Shown one piece after another: positions 1 through 13,066 of a DNA stretch of 64,000 nt. Location: positions 1,695,501 to 1,759,500 of the forward strand of contig JAFCIZ010000002.1 in NCBI GenBank assembly GCA_017871115.1, given 5' to 3'. Under the pieces are notes generated by a model. That model did no database searches. It was not told where the DNA came from and worked only from the letters and a program-made list of their open reading frames with translations. A program made the translations under genes and the position numbers. This DNA comes from Cunninghamella blakesleeana (lineage: Eukaryota > Mucoromycota > Mucoromycetes > Mucorales > Cunninghamellaceae). How positions within the stretch are numbered: the first letter of the stretch is position 1; every line of letters begins with the position of its first letter.

Positions 1-974
<974 letters not shown>

Positions 975-1357
975 ATATTTAATATATTTTTAAATTTCAT
1001 TTATTTACATTTAATACATACATATAATAATTTTCGTTAATAAAATAATATTTTATTGTAAAAAGAAGTTAAGATTAAGGGTATATTTAATTTTCCATTC
1101 ATTTTAAAAAAGAAAAAATGATTTGAAAAGATGATTTCTTTTTAACATATCAATCCTTTTTTTGTTCTAGTTTTTATATGCGTTTTTTTTTTAAAAAAAA
1201 TCTGAGTTGGGTAGCGCTGTTTATAAAAATTCGATTTTTTTAATTTTTTTTTCGCTTTTTTCTTTTTATTCAATATATATTAAATTTATATAGTTATTTA
1301 GATCTAAATTTCTATTACATACATCAACAAATAGAATAAAATAAAATAGCTTTAATC
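975..1357. other. Intergenic region before tRNase Z gene
   Basis: There is no gene here. It holds the 3' end of the thiolase gene and the presumed promoter of the tRNase Z gene. A T-run followed directly by an A-run lies at about 1183-1200, and a pyrimidine-rich stretch follows. Confidence 0.6.
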
Positions 1358-2572
1358 ATGGTTGTCAGTATGGATATAACTTTTTTAGGTACTAGCAGTG
1401 CACAACCTAGTACTACACGCAATCATCAATCTATGGCACTTCGAGTAAATGGAGATATATGGTTATTCGACTGCGGTGAAGCAACACAACATCAGTTTCA
1501 AAAGAGTCATCTTAAAATGGGTCGTATTACTAAAATATTTATTACACATATGCATGGCGATCATTGTTTTGGATTAGGTCCCTTATTATGTTCCATGTCT
1601 GATAATTTAAACCCTACCAGCCAAGCAACCATCGATGATCATCCGCCTATAGATATTTATGGCCCTTCGCGCTTAAGAAAGTGGTTAAGAACTACTTTAT
1701 GGATGACTTATTCTAACCTAGGGAAAAAATATCGAGTTCATGAATTGCTACATAGTGATATAAATGAAGAAGAGGGTAGTGAAGAAAATGGAAATATAAA
1801 ATATCATCCTCAAGAGTTACCTGGAAAAAATATAAAATTATCACCTTCAGCCGTCATTGATCTTGGAGATGGATTTAAAGTTACAGCGACAGGGATTCAA
1901 CATTCAATACCTTCTTTAGGATTTATTATTCAGGAACCAGATGTATTAGGAAATTTAAATAAATCAAAGTTATTACCTTTACTTGAAGAAAATGCTTTGG
2001 CTTTGAAAAATCAAGGAATTAAGCAACCATTATCGTTATTAGGCAAATTACAAAAAACACAGCAACCAATTCAATTACCCAATGGTGCTTGGTTGGAGCC
2101 TCCTTCTAAAAAACCTGGTAGACAAATCGTTATTTTAGGTGATACTTGTGATCCATCGTCTCTTATTCCTTATTGTCAGGCTCCTCATCTTTTAGTTCAT
2201 GAAGCTACAAATGCACTTACATCTTTGGATTTGGTCCCTTCATCAAAACCAAAATCAAAATCAAAATCAAAATCAAATAATCAACAAGAAAAAGAAGAAG
2301 AAGAAGAAATCTTGACCGAAGAAATGGTAGAGACAAGAGCTATTCAACATGGCCATTCTACTCCCCAAATGGCTGGTGCTTTTGCAAAAAAAATCAATGC
2401 TCGAACTTTAATCTTAACTCATTTTAGTTCAAGATATAAAGGTGATGACAGTGAAGAAGCTACTCACGTTATGGAAGAAATTAGGCAGTTGGCTATCAAA
2501 ACTTTTGGGAAAGAAAAAGATAATGAAATATATTGTGCAAAGGATTTATGGTCTTATAATATTCAATTATAA
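1358..2572 (+). CDS. Ribonuclease Z (tRNase Z), short ELAC1-like form
   Basis: This metallo-beta-lactamase nuclease removes the 3' trailer of pre-tRNAs. It is a single exon of 404 residues. The N-terminus has the family pattern FLGTSSAQPSTTRNHQS, followed by the zinc motif HMHGDH at about residues 64-69. Downstream come LGDTCD, HEAT, HGHST and LTHFSSRY, the ordered metal-ligand motifs of tRNase Z. The size fits the short form (about 300-370 residues) with an extra Lys/Ser then Glu-rich insertion near residues 297-315; there is no duplicated N-terminal half as in long tRNase Z. A second in-frame ATG lies four codons in (MVVSM) and could be the real start. No obvious mitochondrial presequence is present, so it may be cytosolic or nuclear. 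Confidence 0.95.
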   Translation: MVVSMDITFLGTSSAQPSTTRNHQSMALRVNGDIWLFDCGEATQHQFQKSHLKMGRITKIFITHMHGDHCFGLGPLLCSMSDNLNPTSQATIDDHPPIDIYGPSRLRKWLRTTLWMTYSNLGKKYRVHELLHSDINEEEGSEENGNIKYHPQELPGKNIKLSPSAVIDLGDGFKVTATGIQHSIPSLGFIIQEPDVLGNLNKSKLLPLLEENALALKNQGIKQPLSLLGKLQKTQQPIQLPNGAWLEPPSKKPGRQIVILGDTCDPSSLIPYCQAPHLLVHEATNALTSLDLVPSSKPKSKSKSKSNNQQEKEEEEEILTEEMVETRAIQHGHSTPQMAGAFAKKINARTLILTHFSSRYKGDDSEEATHVMEEIRQLAIKTFGKEKDNEIYCAKDLWSYNIQL

Positions 2573-2616
2573 ATAGTATATATATATATAGTCAATTACA
2601 TGGAAAGCGTACTTTT

Positions 2617-2618
<2 letters not shown>

Positions 2619-2672
<54 letters not shown>
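2619..2672. repeat. (ATT)n microsatellite
   Basis: An uninterrupted ATT run of about 18 units sits between the convergent 3' ends of the tRNase Z and CHERP-like genes. Confidence 0.95.
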
Positions 2673-2674
<2 letters not shown>

Positions 2675-2785
2675 TTTCAGTTGTATTTTTATTAATTTAT
2701 ATGTATTTATTTTTGCCATTATAATTATAAAGATAAAATAATCATTAAATGTTAAATTAAAAATAAATGAGATGTATATATATAA

Positions 2786-5274
2786 TTAATTATTAGCATC
2801 ACAATTACGAGCAAAATGACCATACTATATATTTTTAATTAAAGATAAAATAAAATGAAAATAAAAATACAAATAAAATTAGCTATTCTGTTGAATTGTA
2901 TGCCGATTTTTTTACTTTTTATATTTTAATATTTTGAGTTCTTACATTTCCACAATTATAACATTTAGGTCCTCCTGAAGCATCACGTCGATTAATTTCT
3001 CTAATAAAATTATAGCTAGATCTTTTTCTAAATTCATCAAAAGCATCCCCAGAGCCAGTAGAAGAATGGCCAAGACCGACGCGCCCAGAACCAGAAGTCA
3101 TAGGATATAAGGCTGGTGCATTTGTTGATGATGAAGGCAATGATGGATTAAGTGGAGGAGGCGATAACCTAGAATTTTTTCTAAAACGATCTCTACTGGT
3201 CGATCTTTGTCTTGATCTTTGATTGTTTTGTTGATAATGTGATCGCCTTGGTGATCTGGATCTAGATCTAGATCTAGACCTTGAGCGAGAACGAGAACGA
3301 GAATATGACCTTGATCGTGAACGTGAATATGACCTTGATCGTGAACGAGTATAGGATCTTGATCGTGAACGAGAATAGGATCGGCTTCTTGAACGACTTC
3401 TAGAACGACTGATAAAATATAGATGTATATATGTATAGGTGAAAAAATGCATATTAATAAATGTATTGTTTTTACATTTTAAATATATAAATATTAATAA
3501 ATTAGTAATACTAGTTTTATATATAGTACCTATAATATCTAGATCTTCGTCTTGGACTTCTTCCACGATCATAACTAGGACTTCTACGGTAATTTGTTTC
3601 ATTTCGTCGCCGATGTCTATCATCATCTTTATCCTTTTGTTTACGCTGGTTTTGTAATGAAGCACTTTTCATTCGTCGTTCAAGTGTAGCTTGAAACTTT
3701 TTATAAAAATCATCTAAAAATCCACGTTCCCATCCAATATTATGCAAGCCATTCTTTTCCAAATCCGCTCCATCGTTTTTTATATTTTCATTGTTATTTT
3801 CATCATTGTTTTCAAGGCCAGAATAAAACTGATCCACCGCATTTAATATCTCTTTTGAAGGTATAGGTCGCTGAGGTTTTGATTGAATAGATAGAGGATC
3901 AATAGGTGCATAAGGCGGTTGATCAACCTAATAAAATTGACAATAGTAATAATAATAATAATAATAATAAATAGCATGATTTTAAGTTAAGAATTAATCT
4001 GTTTATTAGTGTGCCTATTGTTATTAATTTTCCTTTTATTCCTATTACTTTAATTGCAATGGCCATTAATCCTGCTGGTAATTCATAATAGTTTTTCTTT
4101 CTGTTAACTGAAGGAGTTGGTTGATTTAATGGTGGGGGTGGATGTAATGGTAATGGTAAAGGTGGTGCAACTGGTTGCGTGACATCATAGCATAATCGGT
4201 TTATAATGGCAGGGTTAAATATGTTTTTTTCATTCCATATATTAATAACCTGAATAATAATAATAATAAAAGAAAAAATAGAAACAGAAATAGAAAGGCG
4301 ATTTATTAATTGATATTTTTTTTCTATGTAATATAACTAATTTAACATAATCCTGTTTTACCTTCATCACTTTTTGTTGACTTTCAATGATATTTTCACT
4401 AGGACAATGGTACGCTGTATGAAGTAATATAGCTAGTTGAGGTAATGCTGCTTCTTTTATCCAGTATTGTTGTCGACGATCACTAATAGACAGATCATTT
4501 TCAATCAGTAGTGTTTTTACTATATGGTTTTTATCTCTTTTTTATCTCTTTATTATCTTTCATTTTCTTTGACTATTTTAATAAAATTGTTTTTTAATTT
4601 ATATATAAAACTATTGATAAAACATACGCATGGTGTAATATATCATTAATAAGATAAAGTAAGTGAAGGCGTTGTTTGAAAACCATCGTAGATCTAGCAA
4701 GTTCAATAACATAGTTCAGTATACCTTGAGCTTGTGCTTGCGTTTGGCAGTGATGAAAAAACCAGTTTTTTCCATTCTATTTATTAAAAGAAAAAGAGAA
4801 AGAAGAAAAAGAATAAAATAAGAATAAAATAAAACAAGGGATAGGTTGATAAAAAAAAAAAAATAGGTATATATTTATTTTTATATTTTTTATGTTATTT
4901 TCTTTTTTATTTTTTAGTTATTATTTACTTCAATATTTGTAATAACACATTCATTCATAATTAGTCGAAGTAAAGCATTTAATTCATTTACTATTCCAGA
5001 ATCTGTACGTTCTGATACATTTAAACATCTTTGTAGTTCCTCTAATTTGATTTGAAGTATATCTTGATTATTATTTTGAATAGGATTAAATGGTTGAAAC
5101 ATATTATTGCCTGCCAAACGAGTTAAGTTGAAAAAGATGTGTTTAACAATAATAATAAATGATTAATATATCAATATATAAATAAAAATCCACAAGAAAG
5201 CATTATAAAGTTAATAAACACCAATAGTTATTTTAACCAATAAATATACCATATACTCCTTGATTTATATCCAT
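2786..5274 (-). CDS. CHERP-like splicing factor: CID domain, RS domain, zinc knuckle
   Basis: Eight exons (5250-5274, 4929-5110, 4628-4776, 4362-4482, 4049-4249, 3530-3927, 2946-3408, 2786-2824) join in phase to 525 residues. The order matches animal CHERP, a U2 snRNP-associated protein: a CID-type domain (NWFFHHC, LHLLYLINDILHH), a proline-rich linker, YYELPAGLM, a long Arg/Ser repeat (roughly residues 358-407), and a conserved C-terminal block DAFDEFRKRSSYNFI like DPYENYRRNKSYSFI in CHERP. The G-patch is degenerate at best (RVGLGHSS). The protein then ends in CYNCGN plus YGHFARNC, a complete CX2CX4HX4C zinc knuckle; these two halves are joined by a splice from 2946 to 2824. Reading through the last donor instead gives a stop at 2919 and half a knuckle. 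It probably acts in pre-mRNA splicing and shares its upstream region with the PFK-2 gene. Confidence 0.88.
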
Positions 5275-5558
5275 TTTAAATTAGTTGCTAGTTACAAGCT
5301 TTTTTTTTTTTAAAAAAAACATAAAGCGGAAGAAAAAAAAAGTTGAATAAAAATTGGCGTTTATAAAAAATTAAAAGGTTAAAATGGGCGACCAATAAAA
5401 ATTAGTCGTCGGGTTACGAATTTTAAAATCATCACCTAATTTTTTTTTTTTAATTCTCTCTTTTCTTCTCTTCCCTATACTTTCCTCAATTTTATATTTT
5501 TAACAAATACTTTATTATCTTTCTTTCTTTCTCTCTTTTTCATAAATAAAATAAAAAA
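5275..5558. promoter_or_regulatory. Shared divergent promoter region, CHERP-like / PFK-2
   Basis: This 284 bp region separates two head-to-head start codons. It contains a T-run/A-run tract at about 5300-5319, an inverted CCAAT (ATTGG, 5353-5357), a direct CCAAT (5392-5396) and a pyrimidine-rich stretch before the PFK-2 ATG. Shared use is inferred from spacing. Confidence 0.5.
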
Positions 5559-6118
5559 ATGTCTAGAGGAATATCAAATAGTAAGTTTATTATCATATAT
5601 ACAATATTAAAATAAATAAATAATTCATTTATTAACTATATTTTAATACAATTGTGTGCGTTGTATTTTATCATTCTATCTAGACTCTCAAATTGCCTGT
5701 GTTGTAAGTCTATATAAATATATAAATATAAACAGTATATACAAATGTTTATGAATATAAATGTGTATATAATAAATGGCCAAAAAAATATATTCATTAT
5801 GTATTTTATTTTATTTTATCTTTGTATTTACATAGTTGGTTGGAATGCCAGCAAGGTTAGTAATATTAAATATAAAAAATTGAAAAGTGATATTTATAAA
5901 GAGGATATGAATTAAAAATAATTTTAATTTATATGAATAGATAATTTATTCTTTTATTTTATTAATATCTATATAAAAAAAATTTTATACACTTTTGACA
6001 GGGGAAAGACTTATATATCACAGAAAGGTACACAAGAAAAAAAATAGTATTAAGAAAAAAAAAAAAGAACACATGACATGAATGTTATTATTAGTTATTT
6101 GATCTAGATTTTTGTTAC

Positions 6119-6155
<37 letters not shown>

Positions 6156-7530
6156 ACCTACTATTATTATTATAGTATGCCGTTATCTTACATGGTTAGG
6201 GATCAAAACAAAAGTATTTAACGTTGGTAACTTTAGAAGGGAGCTTTGTGGCGCCAAACAAAGTAACACCTTTTTTGATCCAAAAAATGAATCTGGACAG
6301 AAGCAACGTAAAGAAGCAGCCAACTTGGCACTAATGGCTATGTTAGAATGGTATGAAAAAGAAGATGGTATTGTTGGGATCTATGATGCCACAAATAGTA
6401 CTTTGGAAAGAAGAAAATGGTTAAATGATACCTTAAGTGAAAAAGGTATCCAGGCCTTTTTTATTGAATCTATTTGTGAAGATGAATCTGTCGTGGCAGC
6501 TAATATTTTGGAAGTGAAATTAAATTCCCCCGATTATAATGGTATGCCAGCTGATGAAGCTGTTGCCGATTTTCAAGCTAGAATTGCTCAATATGAAAGT
6601 CAATATCAAACTATTGTTGAAAAAGATTATTCTTTTATAAAACTTATTAATGTTGGAAGTCAAGTAATTGTTAATCTGGTCAAAGGCTATTTAGAATCTC
6701 GTATTGTATATTACTTAATGAATTTACATATTCGTAGTAGAAAAATTTATATGTCTAGAGTAAGTAATATAAAAAAAAAACGTAATTGTATAAATATATG
6801 CTTCAATTATATTAACTTTCTTTTCTTATGTAATAATTAATTTAATAGCATGGTGAATCTATGTATAATTTAGATGGAAAATTAGGTGGTGATTCTGACT
6901 TATCCCCTCGAGGTCAATTATATGCAAAAATTCTTCCTGAGCTGATCAAAGAGAAACTAGGTGATAAAGACCTTGTTGTTTGGACTTCCACTCTTAAAAG
7001 AACTATTCAAACAAGCGAATTCTTACCCTATCCAAAACAAAGTAGAAAGTCCTTGGATGAGTTGGATGCCGGTGTTTGTGATGGGTTAACTTATGAACAA
7101 GTCGAAGTAAGTTTATCTATTTATTATTATTTTATTTAAAAAAAGAAATCAATGCTAATTTCTTTTTTTATTTTTATTCTGTTAGGAAAAATATCCAGAA
7201 GATTTTGCAAGACGCGATGATGATAAATTTAATTATCGATACCGTGGTGGAGAATCCTATAGAGACGTTGTATTAAGACTGGAACCAATTATTATGGATT
7301 TGGAACGACAGGAAGATATTTTAATTGTTGGTCATCAAGCTATCATTCGGTGTTTATATGGATACTTTATGAATTATAAACAAGAAGATCTACCTTATAT
7401 TAAGATTCCGCTACACACTTTAATTGAATTGACACCAAAAGCTTATTTTTGTGAAGAAAAGTTTTATAAAGGTATGTGTATATATTTATAATTATAGTCT
7501 TTTGATATTATTATTACTAATTATATTGAT

Positions 7531-7561
<31 letters not shown>

Positions 7562-7821
7562 TATGGGTTTATCGTTATCTAATTTATTTATTTTATTTTT
7601 ATATTTAATTTTATTGGGAACTATTCTTTATTAAAATCATATTAGCTGACATTCCAGCCGTTGACACTCATCGTGCTAAACCAACTGAAAAAAAAAAACC
7701 AATAACAACACAACTTGAAATTGGTTCTGGAGGAGAAATTCCATCTCCTTTATTATCAAATAGTATTAATAGCAATGATCTTTCATCTATCAAATCTAAC
7801 CCTAGTCATATCAATATTTAA
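5559..7821 (+). CDS. 6-phosphofructo-2-kinase / fructose-2,6-bisphosphatase
   Basis: The enzyme makes and breaks fructose 2,6-bisphosphate, the main allosteric signal of glycolysis versus gluconeogenesis. Exons 5559-5580, 5684-5703, 5836-5855, 6002-6027, 6176-6759, 6849-7106, 7186-7471 and 7646-7821 join to 463 residues. The kinase half has the P-loop GMPARGKT, TKVFNVGNFRR and YDATNSTLERR. The phosphatase half has the histidine motif SRHGES (about residue 224 on), GGDSDLSPRG, TSTLKRTIQT and VGHQA. Both catalytic sites look complete, unlike the split-function yeast paralogues. There is no long N-terminal extension such as yeast Pfk26 carries, so PKA-type N-terminal regulation is not evident. 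The first four exons are only 20-26 nt each, and a (TA)n run sits in the fourth intron. Confidence 0.95.
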
Positions 7822-8222
7822 TTTTATTCTATATATATACACTTCAATAATAAATGAGCATTTATGACAAAAATTATAAATTATTTGCACCAATGTTTTT
7901 ATTTTTTTTTTAGAATAGAGTGTTTTTTTTTTAAACGCCGTCTATTTATTTTTTTATTTTTGCCTTTTTTTTCCCTAAATCCTTTTTTTCTTTTCTCACT
8001 CTCTTATTTTCTTGCGAAACTTAATATTACTTCTTTTTCCATTCATTAATTAATATTTTATATTTTATATTTTATATTTATATTTCATATTTATATTTAC
8101 ATATAAATATAAATATATTTTAATTACAATCGTTTCATATTTCTAGTATTATTTTATAATTAAATATTTTTATCATTACTTAATTCACCTTTTACTTTTT
8201 TTATACTTTTTTCTATTTATTA
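7822..8222. other. Intergenic region, pyrimidine-rich promoter of the Zn2Cys6 gene
   Basis: No gene seen. The middle holds long T/C-rich tracts typical of fungal promoters, then repeated TTTATAT-like units at about 8049-8120. Confidence 0.5.
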
Positions 8223-11200
8223 ATGACCTCCATCTTTACATTTAATAATGAAAGTTCTATGCAGCCTGAACGTCCAAATGATAATACACGAACGAAGCGA
8301 CCAAGATCTAGTTTAGCTGTATGTATTTTAAATAATATAATGATTCAGTTTATATGCTCAGCAAGATTATTACCCACACATTTACGAAAAAAGAAAAGCG
8401 ACTTTTTTACTTATTAATTATTGTTATTTGTTTGTTGTTATAATAATTATTATTATTTTAATATAGTGTATACGCTGTAGAAAGAAAAAAGTAAAGTGTG
8501 ATTTTGTTCAACCTACTTGCGATCGTTGTGTAAGGGCTGGTTTACCTTGTAGTTATGCTACACCACCTCGCCGTGTAGATGGACAAGCTTTTGATAAACT
8601 TGGTAGTCATGTAGAAGATCTTCGAGAGCGTATGCACAAGATACAAACTGATTTGGTTATGATGAAATCCAACCTTCATACTTTTTCTAGTGATATGGTT
8701 TCTGATACACCTTCTATTCCTAAAAGTATCAACCCTTATGGTGACGCGCGTCCTTCCAGTTCCACAGACCCACTTGCCTCATCCTTTCATCACCATAATC
8801 AGTCTTTATCTTCATCGGCTATGATGTTTGAATCTCAGCAACCGCAGCAACAAATAGTATCTGCTTCCACTAATCAACAACCTGTTACATGGAAATTATC
8901 ATTATCCCCTAATGGGTTAAGAATTGATACTAATATTGCTAGCGTTGCAGATTTATATCGAATTTTACTCAATGGTATCAGTCAGTTAAATATTAATGGT
9001 GATTCAGCAACAAGTTTGTTTAGTATGGATGCCATTCGTAGTGGTAATAGTAAAAGAAACCAAGATAAAGAAAATAATAGACATGGTTCAACTTCATCAG
9101 CATCATCAGCAACTGCATCACAAAATACAAATCAAGCTTGGGGAAGGTTTGCTAGACAAAGATCAATTGAGAATATCAATCAAAACAATAATAATATGGA
9201 TGTCAGCGGATTCAACAACAACAATAATAATGTAAATATAACTGGAAATAATCCATCATCCACTAATAATAATAGTAGTAATAATGGAAACAGCAACAGT
9301 CGTCGACTCTGGGAAGTTAATGAAACTGAAGCACGCATGATTATGCAAGAAAATCAACCCGATGATACAATGGACCAAGAAACTTTAAATCAGCTTGTTA
9401 ATAAGACGTATCACCCTTGCTTTTTATCTTATCAGATCGTTAATTGGGAATCGTTTGTACAACTTTATAACAATACACAATCCGGTCTAGATCCATTATT
9501 GGTAAACTCTATTAATGCTTGGATATCAAAACATGCTTGCATTTATCACGGTGTTGGAACTGAAAAAGATCCTTCAACAATGGGTGATACTTATTTTTCT
9601 AATGCTAGACAGCATTTAAAAAAATGCTTTGATATTAGTAGTCCAAACACTATTCACGCTCTTATTAACCTCTATATGTATCAACGGAGTTGTGAACGTT
9701 CCAAAGTTGGTTATTTATATATCGGATTAGCAATCAGAATGGCACAAGATCTTAAACTGCATAAAAGAGAATTTATGCCTGCAGATCCAGTATTAAAGGA
9801 AGCAAATAAACGTCTATGGTGGTCGGCTTATTGGCTGGATTTATGCGCCGCTTTGGAATTAAATAGACCTACAATGGTAGATGATAAAGATTGTGATTTA
9901 GATTACCCTACAAAACTGGATTCTGAAGATGAAGAAACTGGACATAGAATTGCTTTTACTGTACACTCCATTAAATTAATGAAAGTCAGAAAGGATATTA
10001 CAAAACATTTACCATCAGAACAATCTGGGCAATCCTTATTATCAGCAATTTCAAGGTTAGAAAATGCTCTCACCAATTGGCTACAAGAATTACCTCAAAA
10101 TTTACGTTTTGAAAATGATGAAACGTTTAAACCAACAAATAGTTTTAGGGATGAGGCCTGTATGATTTTAAATATTCAATATCAAACCACTTGGATCATG
10201 TTACACAAGTTTTTCCTACCAAAACGCAACCAAACGGCAACACCAGTGGCTTTATTATCTCTAAATATTTGTACAAAATCAGCCAATTTAATTACAAAAA
10301 TGCTAGATATTTATCAAAAGCATTTACCATGGTGTCAGTTCTTTTATGCTTTAGATGGTGTCCTTGCAAGTATCACTATTCATCAAGTCAATGCATTATC
10401 AACTGAAGATGAAGTGGCTCATTTAGCTCAACGTAATTTGATTGTTACCGCAGATATTTTACGTCAATCACCACTTATGTATATGGACAAAGTTAACGGA
10501 ATTGTAGAAAGTATCGACGATTTCCTTAAAAATAATGGATTACCAACAGAATTAAAGGATTTACCTGATGTCAGTGAAGATTCTATTAATCAGCAATGTA
10601 TTTCTTCTGTGTTTCATCCTTCTATGTTTGAATCCAATCCATCGTCAGACCAACAACAACAAAATATCAATATTAACAGCAACAACAATAACAATAACCA
10701 AACACCTCAATCATCATTATTGGGTACACCAAATCAACAATCACAATCTACTTTTGGAACATCACCATTAAACAATTCATTATCATCCAATTTATCAACA
10801 CCTAATAATCACATTTCCACCCCTTCATCATCAACCTCTCAATCTATTCATCAAAATCAAGCTTTACATCAACAAGGACAACAGTATCATAGTCCTATAT
10901 CATTAGCAGGATCACCTATGTCATCAGGAGCACATTTCCAACCTGTACCATCAAATTCTGCTAATTTAAATCCATCCTTAAATTTATCACCTTCAGTAAT
11001 GCAGCAACAGCAACAACATCATTCACAAACTGCACCTATTCCTATCAATAATAATAATAATAATAATAGTAATAATAATAATAACCATTTAATGTTTAAT
11101 GGTTCAATGATAAATAATCCAACACTCTTAAGCTTTAGCCCACAACAGCAACAGCAGCAACAACAACATCACTCACCTATGAATAATATGAATGGTAATC

Positions 11201-11913
11201 AACCTAATATTGACCAATTTATTTTTAATGGTGATATGTCATTCATGAATGCAAGTGGATCAGGGCAAAGTAATATGTTTGGACAATTAGGTACACCTGT
11301 AGTGAATAGTCAAGACATGAATAATAGTAATAATATGAATAATACTAATGTAAACAATAATAACAATAATAACAATATTCATCATGGTCAACAAAATAAT
11401 ACTATGCTATCTAATATGAATAATCCAGATCAACAATCATTATTTAATATGGCTGGTCCTTCTCAAAATCTCCCATATATTCCATCCAGTCAAGCAAATA
11501 TGGTAAGCGTTTTTTATTCCTTTTTTTTTTTTAAAAAAAAAAAAAAGAATCTATAAAACTAATCTAATACCACTTATTTTTTAAAAATAATAATAATAAT
11601 AATAATAATATAGGAATCATTAACTCAACCATCAGCTTCTACTGATTTTTCAAATATGGATGTTGGAGCACTACACGATATTCTTTATGGTACGCCATCA
11701 GTATTTAATACAATGTATGGAAATGCAACTGGATCTGATCAACAACAACAAGCACAACAAATTGCAAACCCAACAGCACTCATGATGAATCAAGGATATA
11801 TGAATCCTGATGGTATGCCATCAGATAATATGAATCAATTCTTCCCACCTACATCTGGAGCTATGAATCTTGGGCAAAAAAGAGCACATCGTGAATGGGA
11901 TGAATCTCATTAA
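8223..11913 (+). CDS. Zn2Cys6 (fungal_trans) transcription factor
   Basis: Exons 8223-8318, 8467-11502 and 11614-11913 give 1143 residues. The zinc cluster begins exactly at the first splice junction: CIRCRKKKVKC then CDRC and LPC, with cysteines at residues 33, 36, 42, 49, 52 and 59 (CX2CX6CX6CX2CX6C). A short linker and likely coiled-coil (DKLGSHVEDLRERMHK) follow, as in dimeric Gal4-type factors. The middle homology region (about residues 350-560) is recognisable in YLYIGLAIRMAQDLKLH, RLWWSAYWLDLCAALE and NRPTM. The C-terminal third is very rich in Asn, Gln and Ser and is a plausible activation region. The target pathway cannot be told from sequence. Confidence 0.93.
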
Positions 11914-12245
11914 TTTTATTATTTTATTTTTTATTATATATATATTATTTATTTAATTATTTTATTTTATATATTTATTTTTGAAGAGATAAAAATGGAG
12001 AAGGTTTAAAATATTATTTATATATATATCATAGTATATAATAGAAAGTATAAAAATATATTATACTCTATTATAATTTTATATCTTCATACATTTTACT
12101 TTTTTATATACCTTAATTAATGTTATCATTATTTTGTTACTATCTTATTATTAATTGTTTTTAGTATTAATATTATTATTATATTATTGATATTATCATT
12201 ATTTACTCGTTTTTTATTTTTATTTTTTATTTTCATCTGTCATAT

Positions 12246-12305
12246 CGATTATTATTATTATTATATTATTATTATTTTATTACTTTATTATTATTATTAT
12301 TACTA

Positions 12306-12362
<57 letters not shown>
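12246..12362. repeat. Interrupted (ATT)n microsatellite
   Basis: An ATT/TTA run of more than 100 bp with a few point interruptions lies in the convergent intergenic region. Confidence 0.9.
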
Positions 12363-12366
<4 letters not shown>

Positions 12367-12399
12367 TTTATTAATAGTAGTATTTATATATAATTATTG

Positions 12400-12790
12400 A
12401 AAAGAAAAAAATATTAATACATTTTTAAAAGAAGTAAAATAAAAGCTAAATACAACAAAAAAAAGTATGAATTTTTAAATAACATAAAAGTATTTATAAA
12501 TAGAATTTCAAGAAATCCATAAAGGCGTTCATAGAAAAAATAAAATAGAAATTCACTTATCATTATAAAAATAAGGGTATTGCATTTTCCTTTTTGTCAT
12601 TTTATATTTAAATATATTGAAAAGAAAATTTTTTTATTAATATAGTTTTAAAAAGAAAATAATAAAAGCTTAATAAAAAAAAAAAAAGAATGAATTTTTG
12701 ACTAACATACAAGTAAATATTTATAAAAAAAAAATAATAATAAAAAAATTGCATAAAAAACATGAAGGTGTTAATAAAAAATAAAATAGA
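12400..12790. repeat. Possible tandem duplication of a ~200 bp intergenic block
   Basis: The stretch around 12420-12560 and that around 12620-12790 share the same order of words: AAAATAA, AAAGCT, AAAAAGTATGAATTTTT versus AAAGAATGAATTTTT, AACATA-AAG, TATTTATAAA, then AAATAGA. The copies are diverged, so this is a visual call only. Confidence 0.4.
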
Positions 12791-12812
12791 TAAGGGAATA
12801 TGTATATATAGA

Positions 12813-12843
<31 letters not shown>

Positions 12844-13066
12844 TCATATGTGTGTGCAAGAATATGGCATTTGTTTGTAGGGTATCAGAATAGTAATGAA
12901 AAAGAGGAAAAGGGAGAATATGAAATGCAAATGATAGGAAGTATAGACATTATATGTATATAAATAAATATATAGAGAGAATAAGTGAAAGAAAAGGGTA
13001 AGGAAGGAAATGATATAAAAATTATTAGTATTATATTTTTTTAGAAAAAAAATAATAAAAAAAAAA

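Larger units (their letters stand above)
11914..13066. other. Convergent intergenic region with long (TTA)n tracts
   Basis: This region lies between the 3' ends of the Zn2Cys6 and DP genes. It holds interrupted ATT/TTA repeats (about 12246-12362), and two similar blocks around 12400-12560 and 12600-12790, each with AAAAGAAAATAA..AAAGCT, GAATTTTT and ACATAAAAG/ACATACAAG-like words, which suggests an old local duplication. A (GT)n run lies at about 12813-12832. Open frames here encode only poly-Tyr/Phe and are not genes. Confidence 0.6.

Noticed and set aside
2919..3665. Long minus-strand open frame with an RS repeat as a separate protein
   Set aside because: It is the read-through of exon 7 of the CHERP-like gene; upstream it runs into intron sequence, and downstream the zinc knuckle is completed only by splicing at 2946.
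12187..12393. Open frame encoding poly-Tyr
   Set aside because: Direct translation of a TTA/ATT microsatellite.
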